Positions 9,854-17,455 of a DNA stretch of 64,000 nt are shown piece by piece. Every line of letters starts with the position of its first letter. The first letter of the stretch is position 1. The notes beneath the pieces were generated by a model. It had not been told where the DNA came from. It worked only from the letters and a program-made list of their open reading frames with translations, and did not search any database. This DNA is from Rosistilla ulvae (lineage in GTDB: Bacteria; Planctomycetota; Planctomycetia; Pirellulales; Pirellulaceae). Made by a program: the position numbers and the translations under genes. Location of the stretch: positions 3,100,001-3,164,000 of the forward strand of contig NZ_CP036261.1 of NCBI RefSeq assembly GCF_007741475.1, written 5' to 3'.

Positions 9854-11533
9854 TCAATGATCGTGGGCGACAACGTACAAGCGTGTGCCGGTGCGGATCG
9901 CGATCCGACCATCGGCGGCAGCGACACCGTAGACGATCGGGTCTCGGGCCGACGCGGCGGAATGCTTGCGACGCTCGGCAAAGCTTTTGGCCATCGCTTC
10001 GAGTTCATCGGCATCGATGCAGCCGTCACCATCGGTGTCGATTCGACCGATCATCGCGCGGAACATCTCGGGCACTTCCTCACCCTCCAGGACGCCGTCG
10101 CCATTGGCATCGCCAGCCATCATGCGAGCTACCATTCCACCGCCGGGAGCTTTCATTGGTCCCTCGCCACCGTGACCGCCGACTGGGCTCTCTTTTGTAG
10201 GAATGGCTTCCTTTGCATGCGCACCGGGGCCGCCGCGGCCTTTATGCCCGCCAGATTCGCCCTGCCCGCCATGACCACCTTGCGATTCCCGGTAGTGCAG
10301 CGGAGCCGGCGGATTGTTTACGTCCCACAGGGCGTTTACCGCCACCTCTTCGTAGGTGGCACCAGCGCGGACGACTTTCGTTTCGCCGCTCTTGGCAAAA
10401 AAGTAAACCAGATCGCCGGCGACGATCGGCGTTGCCCAGCAAGCCAGCGACAATCGTTTTCGATATGCGATCTCCCCGGTGGCGATATCGATGCAGTGCA
10501 GCACGTTCGCTTTGTTCATAAAGTAGACGAAGTCACCGCATACCACCGGGCTGGCGTATTCACTGATCGCCTTTTCAGCTCGCCAAAGGACTTCGGGGTT
10601 GCCGTCCTTTAATCGCGAGAGATCCACGGCGCAATTGGCTCGGACTTGCCCGTCGCTCGAAAATTCGGGCAACCGCGCCGCGACGATTAATCGCTCGCCG
10701 TCGACAACCGGCGAGGGAACCGAGTTGCCTTCGATACCATCTAGCTGCCAGACTTCGCTTCCATCGACGGTGTCGTAGCCGGTCACCGTGCCGCCGCTGC
10801 TGACGATGACTTGCGATCGGCCATCGATCGTCGCGATCACTGGCGAAGCCCACGATTTGGTTGAATCCCGCTCGATGGACCATCGCACCGAACCGTCAGT
10901 TTTGTTAATCGCGGAAAGCGATGACGGTCCGCCGTGTTCAATCAGTAGGTAGAGCGACGTGGCATCCGAAGCGGGAGAAGCTCCGATGCCATGACTGTTA
11001 TCAAACTTTCCGGACGCTTCCGTTTCGTCCCGGTGCCAAATCATTTCCCCCTCCCAATTGAGCGCGACAAAGTCGCCGGTTTCGAAGAAGGCGTAAACCC
11101 CCGCGTCGTCGACGATCGGTGTCGGTGCGGCACGAGCGTTCATGTAGTTTGAAGGATGCTCGTTCGAAGAGGCTCGCCGGTACGACCAAGCCACTTGCCC
11201 CGTCGCGAGGTCCAAACAGTCCACCGTGATCTGGTGACAATTTGGGCCGATGACCGAAGTCACGATCACTTTGCCCGCATGGATCACTGGTGCCGATTGC
11301 CCGTAACCCTCCAGCTCCTTCTGCCACGCGATCCCTTCGCTGGCCGACCACCGCGTTGGTAGTGGCGATGACGCTCGCGAGGCTCCTCCGTCGCGGAAGC
11401 TGGACCAGGAACCGACCGCATCGTCGGCCCCCAGGAAACCGGTCGAGCTGAACATCAGACCAATGGACAAGACCGCAAGCCCCCGCAGAAGAGAGACGGC
11501 TCGCGAAAAACCATGAAAAGGAGCAGGAATCAT
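9854..11533 (-). CDS. Secreted PQQ-like beta-propeller with His/Gly-rich insert and EF-hands
   Basis: 559 residues. ATG at 11533 starts a basic, hydrophobic leader (LLRGLAVLSIGLMFSSTGFLG, cut near ADD). Residues ~45-410 show WD/PQQ-type repeats typical of BamB-like propellers (SWSSFRDGG, HAGKVIVTSV, DLATGQVAWSYR, NKTDGSVRWS). Before the last strand, residues ~415-467 form a Gly/His-rich loop (GGHGGQGESGGHKGRG...), followed by two EF-hand calcium loops at about 475-486 (DANGDGVLEGEE) and 499-510 (DTDGDGCIDADE). The propeller then closes with IVYGVAAADGRIAIRTG. It is the first gene of the operon under the candidate operator at 11664. A 157-base gap follows before the next gene. A metal-binding extracytoplasmic role is inference from the His-rich loop and the neighbours. 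Confidence 0.85.
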   Translation of the reverse strand: MIPAPFHGFSRAVSLLRGLAVLSIGLMFSSTGFLGADDAVGSWSSFRDGGASRASSPLPTRWSASEGIAWQKELEGYGQSAPVIHAGKVIVTSVIGPNCHQITVDCLDLATGQVAWSYRRASSNEHPSNYMNARAAPTPIVDDAGVYAFFETGDFVALNWEGEMIWHRDETEASGKFDNSHGIGASPASDATSLYLLIEHGGPSSLSAINKTDGSVRWSIERDSTKSWASPVIATIDGRSQVIVSSGGTVTGYDTVDGSEVWQLDGIEGNSVPSPVVDGERLIVAARLPEFSSDGQVRANCAVDLSRLKDGNPEVLWRAEKAISEYASPVVCGDFVYFMNKANVLHCIDIATGEIAYRKRLSLACWATPIVAGDLVYFFAKSGETKVVRAGATYEEVAVNALWDVNNPPAPLHYRESQGGHGGQGESGGHKGRGGPGAHAKEAIPTKESPVGGHGGEGPMKAPGGGMVARMMAGDANGDGVLEGEEVPEMFRAMIGRIDTDGDGCIDADELEAMAKSFAERRKHSAASARDPIVYGVAAADGRIAIRTGTRLYVVAHDH

Positions 11534-11663
11534 GACTGTGGACTTTCTGGATGGCAACGGGAAATCAACAAGACCTGGCATCGGACTGCAGGTGCACTGC
11601 GTGTGCATGTGCGGCGTCATTGCGGTAAATCATGACGACATCGCGTCGCTTGTCAACTCCCAG

Positions 11664-11680
11664 ATGCAAATGCATTGCAA
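11664..11680. promoter_or_regulatory. Candidate Fur/Zur-type operator, operon side
   Basis: A 17-base site containing TGCAA - 5 bases - TTGCA (perfect 5-bp arms), 131 bases upstream of the 11533 start. It matches the site at 11854 in the pattern TGCAAA-N4-TTGCRA (11 of 17 identical). Such near-palindromes on both sides of a divergent regulator/operon pair are the usual arrangement for Fur-family control. Inferred, not proven. Confidence 0.5.
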
Positions 11681-11746
11681 GAGTCGGCTCGGTTGCTTGA
11701 ACCGTCATCGCCAGGGCTAATCAGTGTTTGTGCTTAGGGAAATTAG

Positions 11747-11804
11747 CAGCCACGCGTTAGCGTCCGGTTCTCCAGGTAAACCGGACGCTAACGCGTGGCG
11801 GCTG
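11747..11804. repeat. REP-like long hairpin between divergent genes
   Basis: Left arm 11747-11769 (core CGCGTTAGCGTCCGGTT) and right arm 11779-11804 are inverted copies with a loop of about nine bases, giving a stem of more than 20 bp. No T-tract follows and it sits upstream of two divergent genes, so it is not a terminator. The same core (GCGTTAGC...CCGGTT) recurs in the hairpin at 42224-42285, which suggests a dispersed REP family. Confidence 0.75.
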
Positions 11805-11853
11805 ATACCTCAATTGGAAACACTCAATAGCCCTGCCGTCATCGCTTTCGCAC

Positions 11854-11870
11854 TTGCAAAACGGTTGCGA
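11854..11870. promoter_or_regulatory. Candidate Fur/Zur-type operator, regulator side
   Basis: TTGCAAAACGGTTGCGA, 33 bases upstream of the regulator's ATG. It shares the TGCAAA-N4-TTGCRA pattern with 11664-11680. Its position close to the start suits autoregulation. Half-sites are less symmetric than in the partner site. Confidence 0.45.
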
Positions 11871-11902
11871 ACACATATGATGAAGGACTCTAAGGAGTTT
11901 TC

Positions 11903-12334
11903 ATGAGCCAACACGATGAATCGCTTGACCTGGTCAAGCAAGCGATTCGCGACGCGGGGCTGCGAGCCACGCCGGCGCGGATTGCCACTTTGCAACTGCT
12001 TCGCCGGTCCTCTCAACCGCTGACCCATTCCGCTGTCGTCGAGGGGTTGGCGGACGTGAACGTCGACAAAGCGACAGTCTTTCGCAGCCTGAACGACATG
12101 GCTGAGGTGAGGTTGGTGCGTCGTACCCAGGTCGGTGATCACGTGTGGCGATTTGAAGCCATCGATCCCAATGACGAACACGACACCGGGCACCCCCATT
12201 TCTTGTGCGTCGACTGCGGCACCGTCTCTTGCCTGTCGGACGTCAAGTTGACCGCCGGGAGCCAGCGTGCCAGCGAGGCGGTTGGGGAAGTCACCCAGAT
12301 TCTGTTGCAAGGTCACTGCAACGACTGCAAGTAG
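11903..12334 (+). CDS. Fur-family metal regulator, probably Zur
   Basis: 143 residues, the normal length for the family. AAGGAG lies five bases before the ATG. The N-terminal winged helix (LVKQAIRDAGLRATPARIATLQLL; DKATVFRSLNDMAE) covers residues ~8-80. The dimerisation part holds HDTGHPHFLCVDCG (residues ~88-101, metal ligands and first CxxC) and the C-terminal CNDC, so the structural Cys4 zinc site is complete. Fur, Zur, Mur and PerR cannot be told apart by eye. The divergent CobW/MerC operon and the shared operator-like sequence make Zur the best guess. Confidence 0.85.
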   Translation: MSQHDESLDLVKQAIRDAGLRATPARIATLQLLRRSSQPLTHSAVVEGLADVNVDKATVFRSLNDMAEVRLVRRTQVGDHVWRFEAIDPNDEHDTGHPHFLCVDCGTVSCLSDVKLTAGSQRASEAVGEVTQILLQGHCNDCK

Positions 12335-12649
12335 GTGGGAACCCCATCGGTGTCATTGGTTGTCGACGCAAACGCATGTCGTTGCCGTTGAACGTTTGCT
12401 CGCTACGGCCAGCCACGGTTCGCGAACTGCCCCGCAGAACGCTCTGGTTGAGATCGGTGTGATAACCGAATCACGCTTCGCCCACCGGGGCGAACGTCGC
12501 GTCTGTCCATGCCGCGCGGGCTTTCGGCTCGGCGATGTTCGGCGAATATGGAAGCGTTTCACGAGCCCGACAAACAGGTTCGCGCATGTTCCAAGCGGCG
12601 GAGCAATTGTCGGGTGGATCGAGCCGCTGCGTTGTGGCCGCCTTCCAGA
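12335..12649. other. Intergenic with possible degenerate coding remnant
   Basis: No confident gene. A 60-codon minus-strand frame (12471-12653) begins MIWKAATTQ at an ATGA overlap with the HxlR fragment's stop and ends WTDATFAPVGEA. Its composition is protein-like but I recognise no family. Together with the truncated HxlR gene beside it, this stretch looks like decayed DNA. Confidence 0.35.
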
Positions 12650-12889
12650 TCATTCGGTTGCTTGGCCATCGACCGCTGATTTTTGACGTTCAGAAATTAG
12701 TTCCATTGCGTGCTCTTCACCCCATTTCTTCAGCAATTCCAAGACGGGTTGCAACGACTTCCGTTCTTCGGTCAGTTCGTATTCAACTCGTGGCGGCACT
12801 TCAGCATAGACCATTCGGTTAACCAAACCGCTGGCTTCGAGTTCGCGAAGTTGCTTGGTCAACATCCGCTGGGTGACGCAACCGAACAT
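12650..12889 (-). pseudogene. 5'-truncated HxlR-family regulator
   Basis: The 79 codons read as the C-terminal two thirds of an HxlR winged helix ([49 protein letters not shown]). HxlR proteins are normally 100-130 residues and begin with a conserved Cys and the first helices (C.....L.VIGGKW), all of which are missing here. Translating upstream in all frames gives no match to that part; the homology starts abruptly at the FGCVTQ codons. Most likely a deletion remnant. The ATG at 12889 may be accidental. Confidence 0.7.
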
Positions 12890-13042
12890 CGCTCACTCCG
12901 GCCCTCAACCACTCGTGTGAGGGGGGCGTTCGAGCGGGTAAACACCGCGAGCAATCTCAGGTCGTTTTCCTTCCCGCTCACGTAATATCACGGTTTCGCC
13001 GTTTTTCGCGGTGCGAAACGTTGAGGGCAAACAAACGGGCAG

Positions 13043-13069
13043 TTGACTTTTGTTGCACGCGTGCAACAA
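13043..13069 (+). promoter_or_regulatory. Promoter -35 and perfect 20-bp palindromic operator for the XRE/Fic pair
   Basis: TTGACT at 13043-13048 fits a -35 box. It is followed directly by a perfect 20-bp palindrome at 13050-13069 (TTGTTGCACGCGTGCAACAA), which would cover the spacer and -10 region. The antitoxin ATG is 78 bases further on. This is the expected layout for autorepression by an HTH antitoxin. Confidence 0.7.
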
Positions 13070-13146
13070 TTAAAGAGCGGCCAATGAGCTGCGGGTTTCT
13101 GCCCGATGTCCGAATCAGCCCCTCCATATAACCCGGACGTGTCGTC

Positions 13147-13524
13147 ATGCCCCTTCACGAAATCGTTGCCCGCATCCAAGAACGAAAACGAGAGCTCGAT
13201 ATCTCTGTCTCGGATCTCGCGCGTCGCAGCGGGGTTTCACGGGCCACGGTCATTCGGATTCTCGGCGGTGAGGACCGCGAATTCTCGTTCGCAAACTTGC
13301 AGGCGATTCTGCTCGCCTTGGGGATCTCTCTCGATTTAACAGAGATTCCCGCCGAGCAATTCCGAGATCAGATTGCCACCGCAAAAGCAAAACGTCTGAT
13401 CGCACTCACGCAAGGCAATGTGGCTCTCGAGTCTCAAGCTGTCTCGCGGGCTTCGGCTCAATCACATCTCGAAGAAGCGAAAGCTCGTATCGAATCGTCA
13501 AGTCGAAAACTGTGGGCCTCATGA
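13147..13524 (+). CDS. XRE-type HTH antitoxin, partner of Fic
   Basis: 125 residues. A Cro/CI-type HTH spans about residues 16-62 (ISVSDLARRSGVSRATVIRIL is the two-helix core), followed by a helical tail rich in Ala, Glu and Lys likely to contact the toxin. Its stop overlaps the Fic start by four bases (ATGA at 13521-13524). The pairing of an HTH protein with a small Fic protein matches the mobile mystery protein A/B type of module. Likely represses its own promoter through the palindrome at 13050-13069. Confidence 0.85.
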   Translation: MPLHEIVARIQERKRELDISVSDLARRSGVSRATVIRILGGEDREFSFANLQAILLALGISLDLTEIPAEQFRDQIATAKAKRLIALTQGNVALESQAVSRASAQSHLEEAKARIESSSRKLWAS

Positions 13525-14156
13525 ACACGGGGCGTGGCAAGACCACTGGGCTTGGTTCGAGCGGGAAAGATGCCGACACGCCGTTTGATGGATCGGGGCT
13601 CAAACTCAAAACGATCAAAACGCGGCGCGAGCTCAACGAGGTTGAGTTTTCGTCGATCCTTCGCGTAACAGAAAAATACCTGCTCTCGAAACCATCCCGG
13701 AAGATTGCACCGTTCAGTTTTGATTGGCTTCTCGGACTCCACCGTGAGATGCTTGGTTCGATCTGGAGTTGGGCTGGCGAGATTCGATCAACTGAAAAGA
13801 ACATCGGAGTGAGTCCCAACATCATCGCGACGGAGCTCGGAGTCATTGCGATGGAGGCTGACAAGCGACAGAAAGAAACGGGCGCTCTCGTGATTGCAAC
13901 CGCCGCTGAGTTTCATCACCGCGCGGTTTGGGTTCATCCCTTTGAAGATGGCAATGGCCGGTGGGCTCGACTATTGGCGAATGTGTGGCTGATGCAACAC
14001 GACCAGCCAGCCACGCTTTGGCCATCGACCGACTTGCGAAACACCGAAAGTCCGATCCGCGATGAGTACATTGCTGCGATCAAAGAGGCCGATGCACGAA
14101 ACTATGGACCATTGATTGACTTACACCAAAGGTTCAGCGAAGACACGCAACTCTGA
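13521..14156 (+). CDS. Fic-domain toxin (mobile mystery protein B type)
   Basis: 211 residues. The full Fic motif HPFEDGNGRWAR is present at residues 139-150, with the catalytic His and both Arg intact, so AMP transfer (or another NMP transfer) to a hydroxyl side chain is chemically possible. SFDWLLGLHREMLGSIWSWAGEIR (65-89) is the typical N-terminal helix pair of this subfamily, given here only as a position guide. I do not see a clear inhibitory S/TxxxE(G/N) motif in either partner. ATG at 13521 is preferred over the in-frame GTG at 13512 because of the ATGA overlap. Target unknown. Confidence 0.88.
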   Translation: MNTGRGKTTGLGSSGKDADTPFDGSGLKLKTIKTRRELNEVEFSSILRVTEKYLLSKPSRKIAPFSFDWLLGLHREMLGSIWSWAGEIRSTEKNIGVSPNIIATELGVIAMEADKRQKETGALVIATAAEFHHRAVWVHPFEDGNGRWARLLANVWLMQHDQPATLWPSTDLRNTESPIRDEYIAAIKEADARNYGPLIDLHQRFSEDTQL

Positions 14157-14188
14157 GAGCCAGAAAACAATTGAGCGGGGACAGTGGC

Positions 14189-14348
14189 ATGAGCGAGTTT
14201 CATGGAAAAGCCCTTGAGTACACACTTGAATTGGAGCTGCATCTGTTCTTTATCCCGCTGATGCAAGACTGGGGTGACGGGATCGTGATGACTCGCACGC
14301 TCCAACTTCCCCTACGACGAGACCGATCGCGACGTGTTTGCCACCTGA
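14189..14348 (+). pseudogene. Frameshifted and truncated gene remnant
   Basis: Starts with a good-looking ATG (MSEFHGKALEYTLELELHLF) and continues as protein-like sequence to TRTLQLP at about 14311. There a run of four C shifts the frame: in the +1 frame the sequence goes on PYDETDRDVFAT and then stops at TGA 14346-14348. The zero frame instead turns into an Arg-rich tail. The two frames together read as one protein that has been broken and cut short. Family not recognised. Confidence 0.6.
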
Positions 14349-14858
14349 AGCGAGAGTGAGGTCGCACCGTGATGAAGGATGATTTGTCCGCATCGCCGAG
14401 GGTCCCGACCTGCAGGCTTTTTCGCCTGTCGAAACAGAGATCCGATCGGTCGCAGCCTCTCGCTCAAATGTAACGAGCTCCGCAAACGGCTCAGCGGTAT
14501 CAGCTAGTGGATGCGCTTGTGTTGCCACCTGACGAGGCACCATCATTGCTCAGACGTTTGAGACTAAACACTTAGAGATGTTACGAACTGCCCTACGATT
14601 TCGCCCGGCTATTTTGCTTGGTCGCGGGGCGCCCCGAACGGTGCACGAATAGTCGGGGCGGGCTATGGGCAACCAGAAACTGAGCGATAGGACTTTTGAG
14701 CATGTAACCCGAAGATTTTTTAGAACGGAGGCACCTGTATAAGACAGCGACCACGTCCGTTTAGGTGAATGTCGTCGAGAGCTTTTGAGGAGAAAGTTAC
14801 CCATAGTTATGCCGTCCCGCTCTCGCGTAAATCCCTCGTAGGGCTGCGGTAAAGCACG
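14349..14858. other. No gene seen
   Basis: About 510 bases between the gene remnant and the tRNA terminator. Frames open in this stretch (for example on the minus strand, 14550-14936) run through the terminator and have no protein-like character. I see no repeat or site. Confidence 0.4.
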
Positions 14859-14896
14859 AAAAAAGCCGGCGTCAGTCATGAAGACCAACGTCGGCT
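14859..14896 (-). terminator. Rho-independent terminator of the tRNA gene
   Basis: Read on the minus strand: AAGCCGACGT, a loop of about 14 bases, ACGCCGGCTT, then TTTT. The stem has one A/C mismatch. It starts 47 bases after the tRNA 3' end, which suits a monocistronic tRNA transcript. Confidence 0.8.
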
Positions 14897-14942
14897 TGTT
14901 CGATAACCTGTCGAATTGTTTCCAACCGACGGGCATTTGGAG

Positions 14943-15016
<74 letters not shown>

Positions 15017-15682
15017 CAGGTATCTTCGGCATTCAGCGTGCCAAAGTCAAGGGCCGATCGGAATTTAAATCAGATCGCTACGCAATTTTCATGATTGAGC
15101 CACCGATTTGGGGTGCTTCAATCGTCGGAGAGCACGGGATTTCCTGTGTTAGCGTTGACGGTGGAGCGTTTGTTCTCTTGTTTCCAAAACGGAAAATGAT
15201 TCGTTCGATTCCGGTTCTCCGCGGCGGACGCGGGGAGTCGGTGGCTGCGATGGGGGCGTGGGGCAAGAAAAGTGTGAGGGGGGAATCGCCGCGAATCGAA
15301 ACAACAACGCGGCATGTCGACGGACGTTCGCTCGTGGGCTTGCCAACCGCGAGGCCCAAGCCCGCTATTGGTGGGGGGCGTCCGCGAGTCAATCACGATT
15401 CGAGCCGCGCCAGAGCAATCGTTCCAGCCTGCTTCAGACTGGCCAACGGTTGACATTAATTGGAAATTCCGCTCCGTTGGGGATCGATTGTTTTGTCTTC
15501 CATTCGCCGCGGATGCTATCTTGCGTAGAATGTAAGAGTTCCGCACAGCGAGGCCGTTTCCTTTCGCGATGCTGGCAGCCCTCCCTCGAATTCGAGGCGG
15601 CCGCGGCAGGATGCTGCTGCGGTCTGGTGTTTGAAGCGGCCCGATAGGATTCCCTTATCTATTGGTCAATCGAGGTTTTTTC
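15017..15682. other. No gene seen; leader of the 15683 gene
   Basis: 666 bases without a supported gene. Open frames on both strands are Arg/Pro/Ser-rich and have no start with a ribosome-binding site. The promoters of the tRNA (left part) and of the 15683 gene (right part) should lie here, but I cannot name boxes with confidence. Confidence 0.4.
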
Positions 15683-17323
15683 GTGGCTCAGTCCAGCGCA
15701 TCCAGCGATCCACCGTCGTCTGCGACTCCACCGCCACCGCCCCCGTTGCCCAAACCTGTCCCTGTGAGGCAGCCGCCGACGCCCAAGCAGCCCGCGCCGG
15801 TCGCAGCTGCAGTTCCAGTGCCTCCATCGGGTGGCCAGCGCTGGCGACGCGAAGCTGTCGATCCGACGGCGACAACGGTCCCAGCTAACAACGGAAAACC
15901 GCGTCCGGCTGGCGTGTCGGCGTTGCCCGCCGAAAGCGAAGCGGACGAAGGGACCGATTTTCTGGAAGTGGAAAAGTCCGCTCCGGCATGGTTGATCAGC
16001 CTGGTGGTCCATCTGGTGGTGCTGTTGCTGTTGGCGCTGTTGACTTTTCCGGGGACGTCGGGAGTCGGTCGGTTGATGATCGAGTTGGGGATATCGGAAA
16101 AGGAGGAGGAGGTCGATCTGGCGATGTTCGAACTCGATAGCTCCGAAGCTCCGGAAATGCTCGAAGCGACCGAGATGTCGGAACTGGCCGATGTTCAGGT
16201 CGACGATTCGTTTTCCCCGATGGAGATGTCTGATTTGATCGTTCCCGTCGAAATGGGATCGATGCAGGCGGAGTTCAAAGTCAGTTCGGCCCTGGCGGGG
16301 CGTTCGGGTGGGATGAAGCAGGCGTTGTTGGCGACCTACGGCGGCACCCAAGCGACACAAGACGCCGTAAAGTTGGGGCTGGAATGGCTGAAACGAAATC
16401 AGCAACGGGGCGGGTTCTGGAGCCTTTCGGGGCGCTATTCCGATGGTTCCAGCACCGAGAACAAACCGGCCGCTACGGCGATGGCGCTGTTAGCACTGCA
16501 AGGCGATGGCAACACGCATCTCTCGGGCGAATACAAGGATCAGGTCGCCGGTGGAATCAAGTGGCTAGTCGGTCACCAAGATCGCGAGGGGAGTTTTGTC
16601 ACCAAGTCGCAAGTTCCCAGCCACCAGGCGTTGTACGCTCAAGGGCAATGCATGATCGCGATCTGCGAACTGTATGCGATGTCGAAGGATTCTTGGCTTC
16701 GCGAGCCGGCACAACGGGCTGTTAATTACGCCGTCGAAATCCAGTCGAAGGAGGGTGGTTGGCGCTATTATCCACGCCGCGAATCGGACACCTCCGTCAC
16801 CGGATGGTTTTTGATGGGACTGAAGAGCGCTCAGATGGCCGGCTTGGAGGTTCCCGGTTCGGCGTTTGCGAACATCGGTTATTATCTGGACACGGTCGCT
16901 CACTACGACGGTTCGGCCTATTCCTACCAACCCAATTCCGCTCCTTCGCCAGCGATGACGGCCGAGGGATTGTTGTGCCGACAGTATTTGGGCTGGCAAG
17001 AGGATCACCCCGCATTAAAAGAAGCGGTGTTGACGATCGACGCCAAATATCCGTTTGTCTTAGACGACCGCGACTTCTATTACTGGTACTACGCAACGCA
17101 GGTGCTGCACCATTATGGCGGCCAACCGTGGCGGAACTGGAACGGTGTGATGCGAGAGGCATTGCCCAAAGCGCAAGTTCAATCGGGACGTGAGGCAGGC
17201 AGCTGGGCACCGCAAGGTTCGCGTTGGGGAAGCACCGGCGGGCGGTTGTACACGACCTGTCTGTCGCTGTTTTGTCTGGAAGTCTATTACCGCCACATGC
17301 CGCTGTACAAAAACGAGAACTAA
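15683..17323 (+). CDS. Single-pass membrane protein with prenyltransferase/squalene-cyclase-like repeats
   Basis: 546 residues from a GTG at 15683 with GAGG seven bases before it. Residues 1-95 are Pro-rich and cytoplasmic-looking; one membrane helix (LISLVVHLVVLLLLALLTF) lies near 110-130; an acidic Met/Glu linker follows; then from about 215 to the end come alpha/alpha-barrel repeats of the terpenoid-cyclase/prenyltransferase fold (VKLGLEWLKRNQQRGGFW; GGIKWLVGHQDREGSF; AVNYAVEIQSKEGGWRYYP; ATQVLHHYGGQPWRNWN). Such proteins are common in planctomycetes and their function is unknown. The cyclase DxDD motif is not seen, so a binding role in the periplasm is more likely than catalysis. Confidence 0.8.
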   Translation: MAQSSASSDPPSSATPPPPPPLPKPVPVRQPPTPKQPAPVAAAVPVPPSGGQRWRREAVDPTATTVPANNGKPRPAGVSALPAESEADEGTDFLEVEKSAPAWLISLVVHLVVLLLLALLTFPGTSGVGRLMIELGISEKEEEVDLAMFELDSSEAPEMLEATEMSELADVQVDDSFSPMEMSDLIVPVEMGSMQAEFKVSSALAGRSGGMKQALLATYGGTQATQDAVKLGLEWLKRNQQRGGFWSLSGRYSDGSSTENKPAATAMALLALQGDGNTHLSGEYKDQVAGGIKWLVGHQDREGSFVTKSQVPSHQALYAQGQCMIAICELYAMSKDSWLREPAQRAVNYAVEIQSKEGGWRYYPRRESDTSVTGWFLMGLKSAQMAGLEVPGSAFANIGYYLDTVAHYDGSAYSYQPNSAPSPAMTAEGLLCRQYLGWQEDHPALKEAVLTIDAKYPFVLDDRDFYYWYYATQVLHHYGGQPWRNWNGVMREALPKAQVQSGREAGSWAPQGSRWGSTGGRLYTTCLSLFCLEVYYRHMPLYKNEN

Positions 17324-17349
17324 AGGTTCGCCGATTTGCGTACCGCGCA

Positions 17350-17391
17350 TAAAAAAAGCGGCCGGATGCCTTAGCATCGAGCCGCTTTTTT
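17350..17391. terminator. Bidirectional terminator
   Basis: A7, then GCGGC, a 18-base middle with its own short complementarity (GATGC/GCATC), GCCGC, then T6. The symmetry serves the plus-strand 15683 gene and the convergent minus-strand BBP7 gene ending at 17456. Confidence 0.85.
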
Positions 17392-17455
17392 GATTTGTGC
17401 AACGATCGCAATCGTTGTTTTACGTTGCTCGCTTCACTTGGAAACCGTTCACGGT

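Noticed and set aside
11747-11804. Terminator
   Set aside because: Strong hairpin but without T-tract on either strand, and located upstream of two divergent genes.
15118-15546. Minus-strand frames of 100-140 codons in the gap before 15683
   Set aside because: Arg/Pro/Ser-rich translations, no start signal, and no similarity I can recognise; typical of GC-rich non-coding frames.
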